Shown piece after piece: positions 53,797 through 62,084 of a stretch of DNA of 64,000 nucleotides. The stretch spans positions 1,302,001-1,366,000 of the forward strand of contig NZ_SRLA01000001.1 of NCBI RefSeq assembly GCF_004745825.1, in the 5' to 3' direction. Made by a program: the position numbers and the translations under genes. Origin of the DNA: Hymenobacter fodinae. GTDB taxonomy: Bacteria; Bacteroidota; Bacteroidia; Cytophagales; Hymenobacteraceae. The notes beneath the pieces are model-generated. The model saw only the letters and a program-made list of their open reading frames with translations. It was not told the DNA's origin and made no database searches. Positions within the stretch are counted from its first letter, which is position 1; each line of letters starts with the position of its first letter.

Positions 53797-54092
53797 TTAG
53801 GTCAGGGGCTGCCAGGGCTGCTCTACCACGGCGGCGGTATTTTTGGAGAGAAAGTCGTTATAGAGTTGTTCGGCGGGGCCCTGGCCTAGCAGTGGGGCAC
53901 CCTCGGTAGGCAGCACCAGTAGCAGGGCATCGGCGGACAGGCCTAGGCGGTTGCGCAGGTACTGCTCCAGGGCATTTGGCTGTTGCACATAGCCTCTTGC
54001 AGCTTCACTACGGTGAGGGGCTGATTGTTGTGTTCAATGCGCGCTACTACGCCCGCGGGGCCCGTGGCGAAGGTATCGGTGTCGTTTTTCAT
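53797..54092 (-). pseudogene. Frameshifted small gene, unknown protein
   Basis: From ATG at 54092 the frame reads MKNDTDTFATGPAGVVARIE and HNNQPLTVVKLQEA and then breaks near 53,990. One base out of frame it continues VQQPNALEQYLRNRLGLSAD, VLPTEGAPLLGQGP and ends WQPLT at 53797. The span is 296 nt, one short of 99 codons. The intact protein would have 98 residues. I do not recognise it. The next small gene upstream has the same kind of damage. Confidence 0.6.
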
Positions 54093-54150
54093 GAAAGAAG
54101 TTCAGTAGGTGGAGCTACCTATACGCACCTCGCCGGACAACCGCCAATGT

Positions 54151-54293
54151 TTACCGTAGGCCAGTCAGCTCCAACGTTTCTCCGGCTTTAAAGTGTGCAC
54201 TACTACGCCCGTGGCAGGAGGGAGGTGAATGCGCAGCTGCTCCGGCGTGCCCACGAAGGAGCCCAGAAGCTGAAGTTGAGTTGGGCTGGGCAT
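54151..54293 (-). pseudogene. Second frameshifted small gene, unknown protein
   Basis: ATG at 54293 opens MPSPTQLQLLGSFVGTPEQL then RIHLPPATGVVVHT, and the frame stops early. Reading -1 from about 54,190 gives FKAGETLELTGLR and TAA at 54151-54153. The span is 143 nt, one short of 48 codons, so one missing base restores a 47-residue protein. It lies 58 nt upstream of the previous gene and probably formed an operon with it. Confidence 0.5.
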
Positions 54294-54378
54294 AGCAGGG
54301 AAGCAGCGGAAAATGCGGCATTAAGCTACCGATTGGCGCATCCCCGCTAAAGAGGTGCTTAGTAAAAATGGAAAGCCC

Positions 54379-54475
54379 TATATTTGCAGCAGGTTAACCC
54401 TAACCGTACTCCAATGGAAATCACTGAGTAGAGATAATAATGGCGCCCCAGCCGCATTCTGTAACGCACAGAATG
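54379..54475 (+). promoter_or_regulatory. Candidate promoter and leader of the ABC-F gene
   Basis: TATATTTG (54379-54386) is an exact -7 box. A five-codon ORF, MEITE (54414-54431), follows, and then a perfect 8-bp hairpin CATTCTGT/ACAGAATG (54455-54475). The ABC-F start codon is only at 54826, so the leader would be about 430 nt. The rest of the leader (54,476-54,825) holds two diverged copies of a CCTAGG(C/T)CTGTTTC segment (54562 and 54721) and no gene that I trust. ABC-F resistance genes in other phyla are controlled by leader peptides; here this is inference. Confidence 0.4.
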
Positions 54476-54825
54476 AAGACCGCGGGCTTGAAATGTCCAG
54501 TTATCCGTCAGGCTGCTTGTTCCTGGCCAAACTCAGTTTGCATGTAATCCATTTAGTGGCCTAGGCCTGTTTCGCGTCCTCTTTTTCCAGACAACTTAAC
54601 GGCTGACCTGCGCAGTTGTGGCGTTGCGCGTAGCCGGCTACGTCAACTTCCTGCTGCTCTGATGCTGTTTGGGCGTACGTGTCTGCTGCTGGTAGGGGCT
54701 TTGCCATGAAGAGCTATAGCCTAGGTCTGTTTCTTCAGTCCCATTTCAGGGCGGTGGCTTCGTGTCATTTTTCAAGACAAGCTCCTGCTGTCTGGTATCT
54801 CCCCATCATCTTATTGTTTTTCTAT

Positions 54826-56418
54826 ATGAGTATCATAGCTACAGGGCTTACCTATGCCCATCCCGATAAAGAAATCCTGTTCCAGCACCTGCAGCTATCC
54901 ATCCCGAAAGGAGGCAAGGCCTCTATCGTCGGGAATAATGGCGTCGGAAAATCCACTTTATTACAACTTCTGGCTGGCCGGCTGCCGCCTACCGCCGGCG
55001 AAGTCACGTTGCCGGAAAGGCCCTACTACGTGCCTCAGCACCTAGGCCAGTACGATGACCATACCGTGGCGCAGGCGTTGGGCGTAGCGGAAAAGCTGCA
55101 GGCCCTGCAAGACATTCTCGCCGGGGAGGCCAGCCCGGAAAACTTCACCGTGCTCAACGACGACTGGGACCTGGAGGAGCGCGTGCAAGCAGCTCTGGCG
55201 TTCTGGCACCTGCCGCACCTGCACCTCGCGCAGCCCTTGCGGGAGCTAAGCGGCGGAGAGAAAACCAAGGTATTTCTGGCCGGCGCCCTGATTCACGCCC
55301 CGGAAATCATTCTGCTTGATGAGCCTTCCAACCACCTCGACGCCGAAAGCCTCCAGCTGCTGTACACCTTCATCCGGCGTAGTAAGGCCACCGTTCTGGT
55401 CGTCAGCCACGACCGAACCCTGCTGAACCTACTGGATCTTACGCTCGAGCTAACGCCAACTGCCCTTGAGGCCTACGGGGGTAACTACACGTTCTACCGC
55501 GAGCAAAAAGACGCCAAGCTAGCGGCCCTGCACGCCCAGCTAGAGGACCGGGAAAAGACCCTGCGCCAGGCCCAACAAACGGCCCGCGACGTAGCCGAGC
55601 AGCGCCACAAGCAGGAGGCACGTGGCAAGGCACAGGGCCAGAAGAAAGCCCTGCCCCGCATTGTGGCCGGAAGCCTGAAGAGCAAAGCCCAGCAAAGCTC
55701 CGCCCAGCTCAAAGAAGCCCACACCGATAAAATCAACGGCATTGCCCAAGACGTGAAGCACCTCCGGACCCAACTGCAGGAGCAGCAACTCCTGAAGATC
55801 GACCTGGCCAAATCAGACCTGCACCGGGGCAAAACGCTGGTAGAGGCCCGGGCCATCAACTTCAGCTACGGGGAGCAGCCGCTGTGGCCCGCGCCGCTGA
55901 CGTTTCAGGTGCGCTCCGGCGAGCGGGTGCGCCTGGCCGGCCGCAACGGCGCGGGCAAATCAACGCTGCTGCACCTTATGACCGGGGCTCTGAAGCCTAC
56001 CTCGGGAGAGATATTCGTGGCCGATTTCGACTACTTCTACATCGATCAGGACTACTCCCTGCTGGATAATGACCTGACGGTGTTTGAGCAAGTGCAGCGC
56101 TTCAATTCCCGCGGCCTGTTAGAGCACGAGCTGAAAACGGTGCTCCACTACCAACAATTTCCCCGCGAAGCCTGGGACCGGAGCTGCGCCGACCTCAGCG
56201 GTGGCGAGAAACTGAAGCTACTGCTCTGCTGCCTCATCGTGCGCAATAACGCCCCCGATGTGCTCATCCTCGACGAGCCGACTAACAACCTCGATGTGCA
56301 CAGCCAAGAAGTGCTTACTGCCACGGTAAAGGACTTCGGCGGTTCCATCTTGTTAATTTCTCACGATCAGTATTTCGTAGATGCTATTGGGGTAGACGTC
56401 ACGATAGAACTGGCCTAG
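54826..56418 (+). CDS. ABC-F family ATPase
   Basis: The ATG at 54826 (MSIIATGLTYAHPDKEILFQ) gives 530 residues; an in-frame extension to 54679 looks non-coding. Two ABC domains are complete: Walker A GNNGVGKST, signature LSGGEKTK, Walker B LLDEPSNHLD; then GRNGAGKST, LSGGEKLK and LILDEPTNNLD. A charged linker with two helices (about 240-320) corresponds to the ribosome-probing interdomain linker, and there are no membrane helices. ABC-F proteins act on stalled or drug-bound ribosomes. Whether this is a housekeeping or a resistance type cannot be decided. The stop codon is the TAG of CTGGCCTAG. Confidence 0.9.
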   Translation: MSIIATGLTYAHPDKEILFQHLQLSIPKGGKASIVGNNGVGKSTLLQLLAGRLPPTAGEVTLPERPYYVPQHLGQYDDHTVAQALGVAEKLQALQDILAGEASPENFTVLNDDWDLEERVQAALAFWHLPHLHLAQPLRELSGGEKTKVFLAGALIHAPEIILLDEPSNHLDAESLQLLYTFIRRSKATVLVVSHDRTLLNLLDLTLELTPTALEAYGGNYTFYREQKDAKLAALHAQLEDREKTLRQAQQTARDVAEQRHKQEARGKAQGQKKALPRIVAGSLKSKAQQSSAQLKEAHTDKINGIAQDVKHLRTQLQEQQLLKIDLAKSDLHRGKTLVEARAINFSYGEQPLWPAPLTFQVRSGERVRLAGRNGAGKSTLLHLMTGALKPTSGEIFVADFDYFYIDQDYSLLDNDLTVFEQVQRFNSRGLLEHELKTVLHYQQFPREAWDRSCADLSGGEKLKLLLCCLIVRNNAPDVLILDEPTNNLDVHSQEVLTATVKDFGGSILLISHDQYFVDAIGVDVTIELA

Positions 56419-56448
56419 CCTACTCAAGTCATAGACTAAAGCTAAAAA

Positions 56449-56590
56449 CTAGTTCCCCTCCTCAGATGAGGAGGGGGTAGGGGTGGTTGACCGCCCATTG
56501 AACATCTTCTAACATTAGATTTTAGTTTTAGTATCGTTCTAGGCCACTTCAACCACCCCTAGCCCCTCCTTATCTGAGGAGGGGAACTAG
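56449..56590. repeat. Dispersed palindrome, GTTCCCCTCCTCAGATGAGG family
   Basis: Arms 56449-56490 and 56549-56590 are 42 nt and nearly perfect complements. Each contains a smaller palindrome (CCCCTCCTCAGATGAGGAGG). The right half, read in reverse complement, ends GTGGCCTAGAACGAT. The half-copy at 61,885-61,938 has the same hairpin and the same GGCCTAGAACGAT word, so the 7-mer is part of the unit. It sits between convergent genes. Confidence 0.92.
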
Positions 56591-56613
56591 CCTCTAGCAC
56601 ACAACCTGCTATT

Positions 56614-57345
56614 CTAAGACAGCTTCTCAGCCGGTAACAACTCACCGGTAATTGTCAGCAGCACTTCGGTCAAGGGTTCAAAGCTGGTTATTTCCTCCAC
56701 ATGGGCCAGGGGGCGGAGGCTGGCGGTGCGGTTGAGCCAGATGGGGCGAATGCCCACTTCCAGTGCGCCCACCACGTCGGCGTGCCAGTTGTCGCCGACC
56801 ATTACGGTTTCATCGGGGCGACTGTGCAGGCGGGCTAAGGACTCCTGAAAAATGCGCGGGTTGGGCTTGAGCACACCTACTTCTTCGGAGGTAATGAGGG
56901 CATCTACCAGATGCGTCATGCCCAGGTGCTGAAGCTTCTCCTGCTGCTCGGCTAGGCGGTTGTTGGTCAATATCCCAATTTTGTAGTGAGGCTTTAGCGC
57001 TTCCAGCAGCGGTACTGCCCCCGCAATGGGGTGGCGAAGGCGCTGGTAGTGGCTGTAGTGCTGCTGCACAAAGTCGGCCAGAGCGGCATCGGTGCGGGTT
57101 GCCCCGTAGGGCGCCAGCAACCGCTGAAACCGCAACCGGCGGCCCTCTTCGTGGGTGTACTCCCCAGCCATCACCCGCGGATGCATTTCCTCCAGTATCT
57201 CGCTGTACTGCTGGTACAACGTCTCCAGGTCAGTGCCCGCAAACTCAGGTAGCCCGGCGGTGCTGGTTGCCAAGGCGGCCCGGGCGGTATTGGCGTGGTC
57301 GAACAGGGTGTCGTCTAAATCGAAGAGGACAGTGGTTACGGGCAT
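56614..57345 (-). CDS. HAD hydrolase, YjjG-type nucleotidase
   Basis: A HAD-superfamily phosphatase of the YjjG group, which dephosphorylates pyrimidine and non-canonical nucleotides. From the ATG at 57345 it has 243 residues (250 from 57366). Motif I is VLFDLDDTLFD at the N-terminus, motif II ILTNN near 130, motif III the Lys of EEVGVLKPNPRIFQ, and motif IV VGDNWHADVVGA. The cap domain is helical (C1 type). Confidence 0.88.
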   Translation of the reverse strand: MPVTTVLFDLDDTLFDHANTARAALATSTAGLPEFAGTDLETLYQQYSEILEEMHPRVMAGEYTHEEGRRLRFQRLLAPYGATRTDAALADFVQQHYSHYQRLRHPIAGAVPLLEALKPHYKIGILTNNRLAEQQEKLQHLGMTHLVDALITSEEVGVLKPNPRIFQESLARLHSRPDETVMVGDNWHADVVGALEVGIRPIWLNRTASLRPLAHVEEITSFEPLTEVLLTITGELLPAEKLS

Positions 57346-57407
57346 GGGATAAGGCTTCGGCTGCATAGCAACCGCAAATAGGGAAAGAAATGGCAGGCTG
57401 TAACCAC

Positions 57408-57434
57408 AACCGGCCCGCTAGGGGCGGGCCGGTT
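57408..57434 (-). terminator. Putative hairpin terminator
   Basis: AACCGGCCCGC (57408-57418) and GCGGGCCGGTT (57424-57434) are perfect arms around TAGGG. There is no T-run. A near-identical hairpin occurs at 62,051-62,083. Confidence 0.55.
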
Positions 57435-57528
57435 GGCAAAGGCAAGTTTAGCAAGTTCTGGCGAGGCCAGTTCTAGCATAAGGCTGAGCTAGTGCCAGAA
57501 GGGGTAATGTATAGGCCTAGCTCAGGAC

Positions 57529-58023
57529 TTAAGCAGGTTGTCCTACGGTCCAGCCGGCACGCGGAACGGCTGGGCGCGTAGGCCCTTGGATAAGGCGGTC
57601 GGCTACGGCCCCGGTCACGAAGGCGTAAATACCTTTATGAATCAGGTCAATGGTTTGCTCGTCGCGGGGCCAGGTCCAGGGTGGGGCACCCACGCCGGTG
57701 GCATTTTCCAGGGTCTGGTCGTTAAGCAAGCGCAGATTCATGAACAGAAACGAGCCGACGGACCCGCGCAGCACACCCGCGGCCATGAGGCCCCGCACCG
57801 CCCCCAGCAGAATACCCTGTCCCCAGTGCATGGTATGGTTAAGCACCAAGCGCTCCTCATCGGGCCGATGCGGTAGGCCTAGCACGCGCTCCAGGGTGTG
57901 GGCGGGCACGTAGGAGTTGGGGCGGCGGGTAAATTGCTGCTCTATTTTTTCGGCGAGGGTCATAGCGGCCACGCCAGCCGCCCCCGCCACCAAGCCCCAA
58001 AGAGCCGCCTGTGTCTTCTTCAT
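57529..58023 (-). CDS. Small membrane protein, unknown
   Basis: A 164-residue protein with hydrophobic segments at about 8-22 (ALWGLVAGAAGVAAMTLAEK), 70-90 and near 135-147. The pattern of Gly-rich helices and HTMHWGQGILLGAVRGL resembles YagU/DUF1440-like small integral membrane proteins, but I am not sure of the family. It has its own promoter region, and terminator-like hairpins lie on both sides. Confidence 0.65.
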   Translation of the reverse strand: MKKTQAALWGLVAGAAGVAAMTLAEKIEQQFTRRPNSYVPAHTLERVLGLPHRPDEERLVLNHTMHWGQGILLGAVRGLMAAGVLRGSVGSFLFMNLRLLNDQTLENATGVGAPPWTWPRDEQTIDLIHKGIYAFVTGAVADRLIQGPTRPAVPRAGWTVGQPA

Positions 58024-58067
58024 AACTGATTACGTGTAAGCGCCGACTGGGCCGGGCATCTGGTAGA

Positions 58068-58106
58068 AAAGCCCGACGCCAACATCACACAGACGTTGGC
58101 GTCGGG
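58068..58106 (-). terminator. Terminator of the Gfo/Idh/MocA gene
   Basis: CCCGACGCCAAC (58072-58083) and GTTGGCGTCGGG (58095-58106) are perfect 12-nt arms; read on the minus strand CTTTTCT follows. It lies 66 nt past the stop codon. Confidence 0.85.
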
Positions 58107-58171
58107 TTTCTGGGCTTACGCTCCTCAGGATGAGTGGTTTTAGACGAGCTTCCTGGCCTATAGCCTTCTGC

Positions 58172-59614
58172 TTATTGCCAACCGGGGCGGTAGTCGCGCT
58201 TCACGAAACGATTCACATCGTCGAAGTTCGTGACGCGAAGCTGTTTCGGGTCCCAGGTCAGCTCAATGCCACGGCCGGGGTAGTCTACGCCAGGGCCGGT
58301 AGTTTTTGGCCGCTGCAAATCGTAGCCCCGGATGGCCAGGTTGGCCATGAGCAGGGCCTCCGTGAGCGGGCCGGCCGTTTCGAAGGGGGCGCTGACGTAG
58401 TGGTTGCCGTGCCCGGCGATGCAGGCTTCTACCCACTGGGCGTAGTGGCCCTCGGCCCCACCGGGCACGCGGGCCTGAGTTTGCTTCACTTTCACTTCCT
58501 GGTTGCGGGAAAGCGGCAGCAGGCGCGGATCGGCGGCATAGGTGCTGGCCATCATCTTGCCCTTCTTGCCCACAAACAAAATGCCGTTGCCCCCGTCGCC
58601 GAACAGCTCGTTGGGGCCGAGCTCATCCGGCCGCTCGGGCTGAATGCCCCCGTCCATCCAGTGTACGGTAACTTCCTGCTTGTTCTTTTTGGTGGCCGGG
58701 AACGTCAGCACAACGTGGCTCGAAGGCGGGCAGCTCTCGGGGAAGTAGCCGCGCTTAAACTCATCCACATACACGCTGCCCACGCTGGCCTGCACGGAGC
58801 TGGCGTATTCCAGGCCCAGTACCCGGAAAGGCGCTTCCAGCAGGTGGCAGCCCATGTCGCCGAGGGCGCCGGTGCCGTACTCCCACCAGCCCCGCCAGTT
58901 GAAGGGCACCAGCTTATCCACGTAGGGGCGGAAGGGCGCCGTGCCCAGCCACAGGTCCCAGTCAAGTTCCGGGGGCACGCCGGAAGCCGGCGAGGGCCAG
59001 GCAATGCCCTGGGGCCACACGGGGCGGTCGGTCCAGCAGTACACGGTGTGCACCTTCCCGATAAGGTTGGCATCGTACCACTCCTGCAGCTGCCGCACCC
59101 CGTCGCCGGAGGCACCCTGGTTGCCCATCTGCGTGACTACGGGGTAGCGCTTGGCGGCCTCGGTGAGGGCGCGGGCTTCGTAAAGGTCGTGGGTGAGGGG
59201 CTTCTGCACGTACACGTGCTTGCCTAGCTGCATGGCGGCCAGCGTAACGGCCGCGTGGTTGTGGTCGGGCGTAGCCACTGATACGGCATCGAAGTTCTTG
59301 GCTTCCTTGTCGAGCAGCTGGCGCCAGTCTTTGTAATACTTGGCCTGCGGAAACGCCTGTCTCGACTTAACTGCCCGGCGGTCGTCTACGTCGCAGAGGT
59401 AGCCGATGCGCGCTTTCCCGGATTTGGCAAAGGAGGCCAGGTCGCTTTCGCCCTTGCCGCCCACGCCCACGCCCGCAATTACGAGCTGGTCGCTGGGGGC
59501 GGTGTAGCCTTTGCCGCCCAGCACGAAGCGCGGGACAATCATGAATGTGGCCGCGGCCGCGGCGCTCTGCTTGATAAATTCGCGCCGGGAGGGTAGGGGC
59601 GTGGTCTGGCTCAT
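58172..59614 (-). CDS. Gfo/Idh/MocA-family oxidoreductase with Tat signal
   Basis: The ATG at 59614 gives 480 residues starting MSQTTPLPSRREFIKQSAAA; SRREFIK is a twin-arginine (Tat) motif, so it is exported folded. The NAD(P) Rossmann part includes GVGVGGKGESDLASF, and YLCDVDDRRAVKSR. EKPLTHDLYEARAL-type, here VQKPLTHDLYEARAL, is the conserved EKP position with Gln instead of Glu. The C-terminal alpha/beta domain binds the sugar substrate. Probable role: oxidation or epimerisation of a sugar or inositol derivative in the periplasm. Confidence 0.88.
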   Translation of the reverse strand: MSQTTPLPSRREFIKQSAAAAATFMIVPRFVLGGKGYTAPSDQLVIAGVGVGGKGESDLASFAKSGKARIGYLCDVDDRRAVKSRQAFPQAKYYKDWRQLLDKEAKNFDAVSVATPDHNHAAVTLAAMQLGKHVYVQKPLTHDLYEARALTEAAKRYPVVTQMGNQGASGDGVRQLQEWYDANLIGKVHTVYCWTDRPVWPQGIAWPSPASGVPPELDWDLWLGTAPFRPYVDKLVPFNWRGWWEYGTGALGDMGCHLLEAPFRVLGLEYASSVQASVGSVYVDEFKRGYFPESCPPSSHVVLTFPATKKNKQEVTVHWMDGGIQPERPDELGPNELFGDGGNGILFVGKKGKMMASTYAADPRLLPLSRNQEVKVKQTQARVPGGAEGHYAQWVEACIAGHGNHYVSAPFETAGPLTEALLMANLAIRGYDLQRPKTTGPGVDYPGRGIELTWDPKQLRVTNFDDVNRFVKRDYRPGWQ

Positions 59615-60002
59615 AGAGAAATGGGAATAGTATCGAAACACGCGCCAGCTGGCGGGCGGCGGGGCAGGCGGGCCCGCGTGTCTCTTGGGCCCGTATAGAA
59701 TAAGGAGCCTTAAGGTAGACAAATCAGGCAGATAGCCTACTGCTGCGCACATAATTTGCCTCTAGATGCCGAGTGCAGTTGGTCTAGGCCTCTCGCAGTT
59801 TCCAGCCGTAGTGGCCTAGGCCAGGTGGGTATGACTAAACAGACTACCCGGCTGAACGGAGCTAAGGCATTTCTACCTCTAATCAACATCAATTGTACGC
59901 GGAAAGCGGTTTGGTGCTAAGTCGAGGCCTGTGGTTGGCTCTTGCCAGTACTGCTGTCGTTTGCTGCGCCGTGAGGCTCCGTGCTAGGCCACCTGCTCCG
60001 CG

Positions 60003-60030
60003 TTGGGCCGTGAATTCTACCGTATTTTTG
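60003..60030 (+). promoter_or_regulatory. Possible promoter of the AraC gene
   Basis: TATTTTTG (60023-60030) is an exact -7 box, with TTGG (60003-60006) 16 nt upstream. The start codon at 60036 is only 5 nt beyond the box, so the transcript would be leaderless if this promoter is used. The 421-nt region between the Gfo/Idh/MocA gene and this gene also holds GGCCTAGGCC copies at about 59,781, 59,811 and 59,980 and nothing else I can name. Confidence 0.35.
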
Positions 60031-60035
60031 CCTGT

Positions 60036-60965
60036 ATGAAAGCTACTTCGCTCGATCAGTTTTATCAGCGGTTGGCTACGGCCGTTGGGGCCGAGCCGCA
60101 CGCGCTGCTGCCCCCGGATGCGGAGCGGGCCGTCGGGCATTTCAACGTGTTCAACATTCAGGAGCAGTTTCGGGACTATCCTGAAATGCCCGTTATGCCC
60201 TACGACCGGCGCGCCTACTACAAAATCAGCCTGATTAGGGGCCGCAGCCGGGCCGAGTACGCCAACAAAACCATCGAGCTCGACCAAAACGCCCTGCTCT
60301 TTGCCACGCCCAAAGTGCCCTACTACTGGGTGCCGCAGAACCCAGCGCAGGCCGGGCGCTTCTGCGTGTTCACGAGCGAGTTTCTGCTGCCGGCGAAGAG
60401 CGGGATTATCCTGGAGGAGCTGCCGCTGTTTCAGGCGAGTGGGTTTCCGGCTTTTCAGGTGTCGGATGCTGAGTGGACCGAGCTTAATGCCCTGTTCGAG
60501 AAGATGGAGCGGGAGCTGGCTTCGCCCTACGCCTATAAATACGACTTGCTGCGCACCTACGTGCTGGAGCTGCTTCATGCGGGCCAGAAGCTGCAGCCCC
60601 TCCCGGTCCAGCCCGCGGCCCCTACGGCCGCGGCCCGCATTGCGTCTCTGTTCACGGAGCTGCTGGAGCGGCAGTTTCCGCTTACCACGCCGCCCCAACA
60701 GCTGCCGCTGCGGTCGGCCAAGGACTTTGCCGACCGGCTGGCAGTGCACGTCAACCATCTCAACAAGGCACTCAAGCAGCAAACCGGCCACACCACCACT
60801 GCCCTTATTGCGCAGCGCTACGTGGAAGAGGCCAAGCGCCTATTGCAGCAACCCACCTGGACGGTTTCGCAGGTGTCCGACAGCCTGGGGTTTGCGGAAG
60901 TAGCCGACTTCTCTCACTTCTTCAAGCGCCACACCTCGCTGTCGCCGGCGGCGTTCCGGCAGTAG
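60036..60965 (+). CDS. AraC-family transcriptional regulator
   Basis: The ATG at 60036 (MKATSLDQFYQRLATAVGAE) gives 309 residues. The first 170 residues form a cupin-like sensor. The AraC double helix-turn-helix covers about 215-305: KDFADRLAVHVNHLNKALKQ, then RYVEEAKRLLQQPTWTVSQV, and SLGFAEVADFSHFFKRHTSL with the typical SPAAFRQ end. The next gene on the strand is an SDR, 99 nt away, which it probably controls. Confidence 0.92.
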   Translation: MKATSLDQFYQRLATAVGAEPHALLPPDAERAVGHFNVFNIQEQFRDYPEMPVMPYDRRAYYKISLIRGRSRAEYANKTIELDQNALLFATPKVPYYWVPQNPAQAGRFCVFTSEFLLPAKSGIILEELPLFQASGFPAFQVSDAEWTELNALFEKMERELASPYAYKYDLLRTYVLELLHAGQKLQPLPVQPAAPTAAARIASLFTELLERQFPLTTPPQQLPLRSAKDFADRLAVHVNHLNKALKQQTGHTTTALIAQRYVEEAKRLLQQPTWTVSQVSDSLGFAEVADFSHFFKRHTSLSPAAFRQ

Positions 60966-61064
60966 CCAACCGGATTGAATGGAGCAACAACCGGATTGTT
61001 GCGCCCAACTGCTTGCCCGGTCATGGAGCGGACCTTTGCCAGTAGGTAAACCACTTCATTCCAC

Positions 61065-61826
61065 ATGACCACTTCCACCATTGCCCTCATTACGGGCGGC
61101 AGCCGCGGCATCGGCAAAGACACGGCCCTGAGCCTGGCCAAGCAAGGCACCAACGTGCTGCTCACGTACCAAAGCAAAGAAGCCGAGGCGCTGGCCACCG
61201 TGGCCGAAATTCAGGCTCTAGGCCAGCAGGCCGCCGCGCTCCAGCTCGATACCGCCGACGTATCCAGCTTCGAGGCCTTCTACGCCCAGGTAACCGCCAC
61301 CTTATCCACCACGTTTGGCGCCGAGCGGTTTGACTTCCTGATCAATAACGCCGGCTCTGGCCTAGGGGCCTCCTTCGCCGAAACCACAGAAGCGCAGTTC
61401 GACCACATGCTGCACGTGCACTTCAAAGGCGTGTTTTTCCTGACCCAGAAAGCCCTACCCCTCCTCCAGGATGGCGGCCGAATCATCAATATTTCCACCG
61501 GCCTCACCCGCAGTGTATTCCCCAATCGGGCGGCCTACGCCAGCATGAAAGGCGCCATCGAGGTCCTGACCAAGCACCAGGCCCAGGAATTGGGCCCCCG
61601 CCGCATTACCGTAAACGTGGTAGCGCCCGGCGCCATCGCCACCGACTTCAGCGGCGGCATCGTGCGCGACAACCCCCAGGTAAATGCCCACATTGCCGAG
61701 CAAACCGCCCTCGGCCGCGCCGGCCTGGCCAGCGACGTAGGAGGCGTAATTGCCTTCCTCTGCTCCGATGCCGCCGGCTGGATAACCGGCCAGCGTCTGG
61801 AAGTATCCGGCGGCATGCACCTCTAG
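61065..61826 (+). CDS. SDR-family oxidoreductase, AraC-linked
   Basis: A 253-residue SDR: TGGSRGIGKDTA (about 9-20), NNAGSG (about 92-97), Ser of INISTGLTRS, and YASMKGAIEVL. The C-terminus GQRLEVSGGMHL is standard. A one-mismatch -7 box (GACCTTTG, 61030-61037) precedes it. The substrate is unknown; AraC plus SDR pairs in Bacteroidota often respond to small aldehydes or ketones, which is a guess here. Confidence 0.9.
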   Translation: MTTSTIALITGGSRGIGKDTALSLAKQGTNVLLTYQSKEAEALATVAEIQALGQQAAALQLDTADVSSFEAFYAQVTATLSTTFGAERFDFLINNAGSGLGASFAETTEAQFDHMLHVHFKGVFFLTQKALPLLQDGGRIINISTGLTRSVFPNRAAYASMKGAIEVLTKHQAQELGPRRITVNVVAPGAIATDFSGGIVRDNPQVNAHIAEQTALGRAGLASDVGGVIAFLCSDAAGWITGQRLEVSGGMHL

Positions 61827-61865
61827 GCCAGTAGGCAGAGCAATTAGCCAACGGCAGAAGGGCAA

Positions 61866-61988
61866 ACTAAAGCTAGAAAGCAAGTTCCCCTCCTCAGATG
61901 AGGAGGGGTTAGGGGTGGTAGACTGGCCTAGAACGATCTACCTATAACCGTCATTCTGAGCGCAGCCGAGACATTTCGCGTGCTGGCG
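61866..61988. repeat. Two adjacent half-copies of dispersed palindromes
   Basis: 61866-61938 is a half-copy of the family at 56,449: ACTAAAGCTA, then GTTCCCCTCCTCAGATGAGG and ACTGGCCTAGAACGATCT. 61949-61988 is a half-copy of the GTCATTCTGAGCGCAGCCGAG family, ending GCGTGCTGGCG, as in the outer arms at 17,291. Neither has its partner arm, so single arms appear to be units of movement or decay. Confidence 0.8.
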
Positions 61989-62050
61989 TTCTGGAGTGTT
62001 CAGGGTACTGTGGCCCACTCAGCCAACCTAATAAAGCACCAGGGGAGAAA

Positions 62051-62083
62051 CAGAACCGGCCCGCTACTAGCGGGCCGGTTCTG
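62051..62083 (-). terminator. Hairpin at the end of the 62,085 gene
   Basis: CAGAACCGGCCCGCTA (62051-62066) and its perfect complement (62068-62083) form a 16-bp near-continuous palindrome. On the minus strand TTTCTCCCC follows. It is 2 nt from the stop codon. Confidence 0.75.
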
Positions 62084-62084
62084 C

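Noticed and set aside
54355..54564. 69-codon ORF upstream of the ABC-F gene
   Set aside because: It overlaps the -7 box at 54,379, has no domain, and its sequence looks like leader DNA.
54679..54825. 49-residue N-terminal extension of the ABC-F protein
   Set aside because: ABC-F proteins start close to the first beta strand, as at 54,826; the extension has no family character.
58130..59227. 365-codon open frame on the plus strand opposite the Gfo/Idh/MocA gene
   Set aside because: It mirrors a well-conserved gene in GC-rich DNA, and its protein has no domain or signal and is rich in Gly/Ala/His as expected from antisense frames.
59889..60791. 300-codon frame on the minus strand opposite the AraC gene
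   Set aside because: The plus-strand frame has complete AraC motifs; the antisense product is low-complexity Arg/Gln/Leu and unlike any family.
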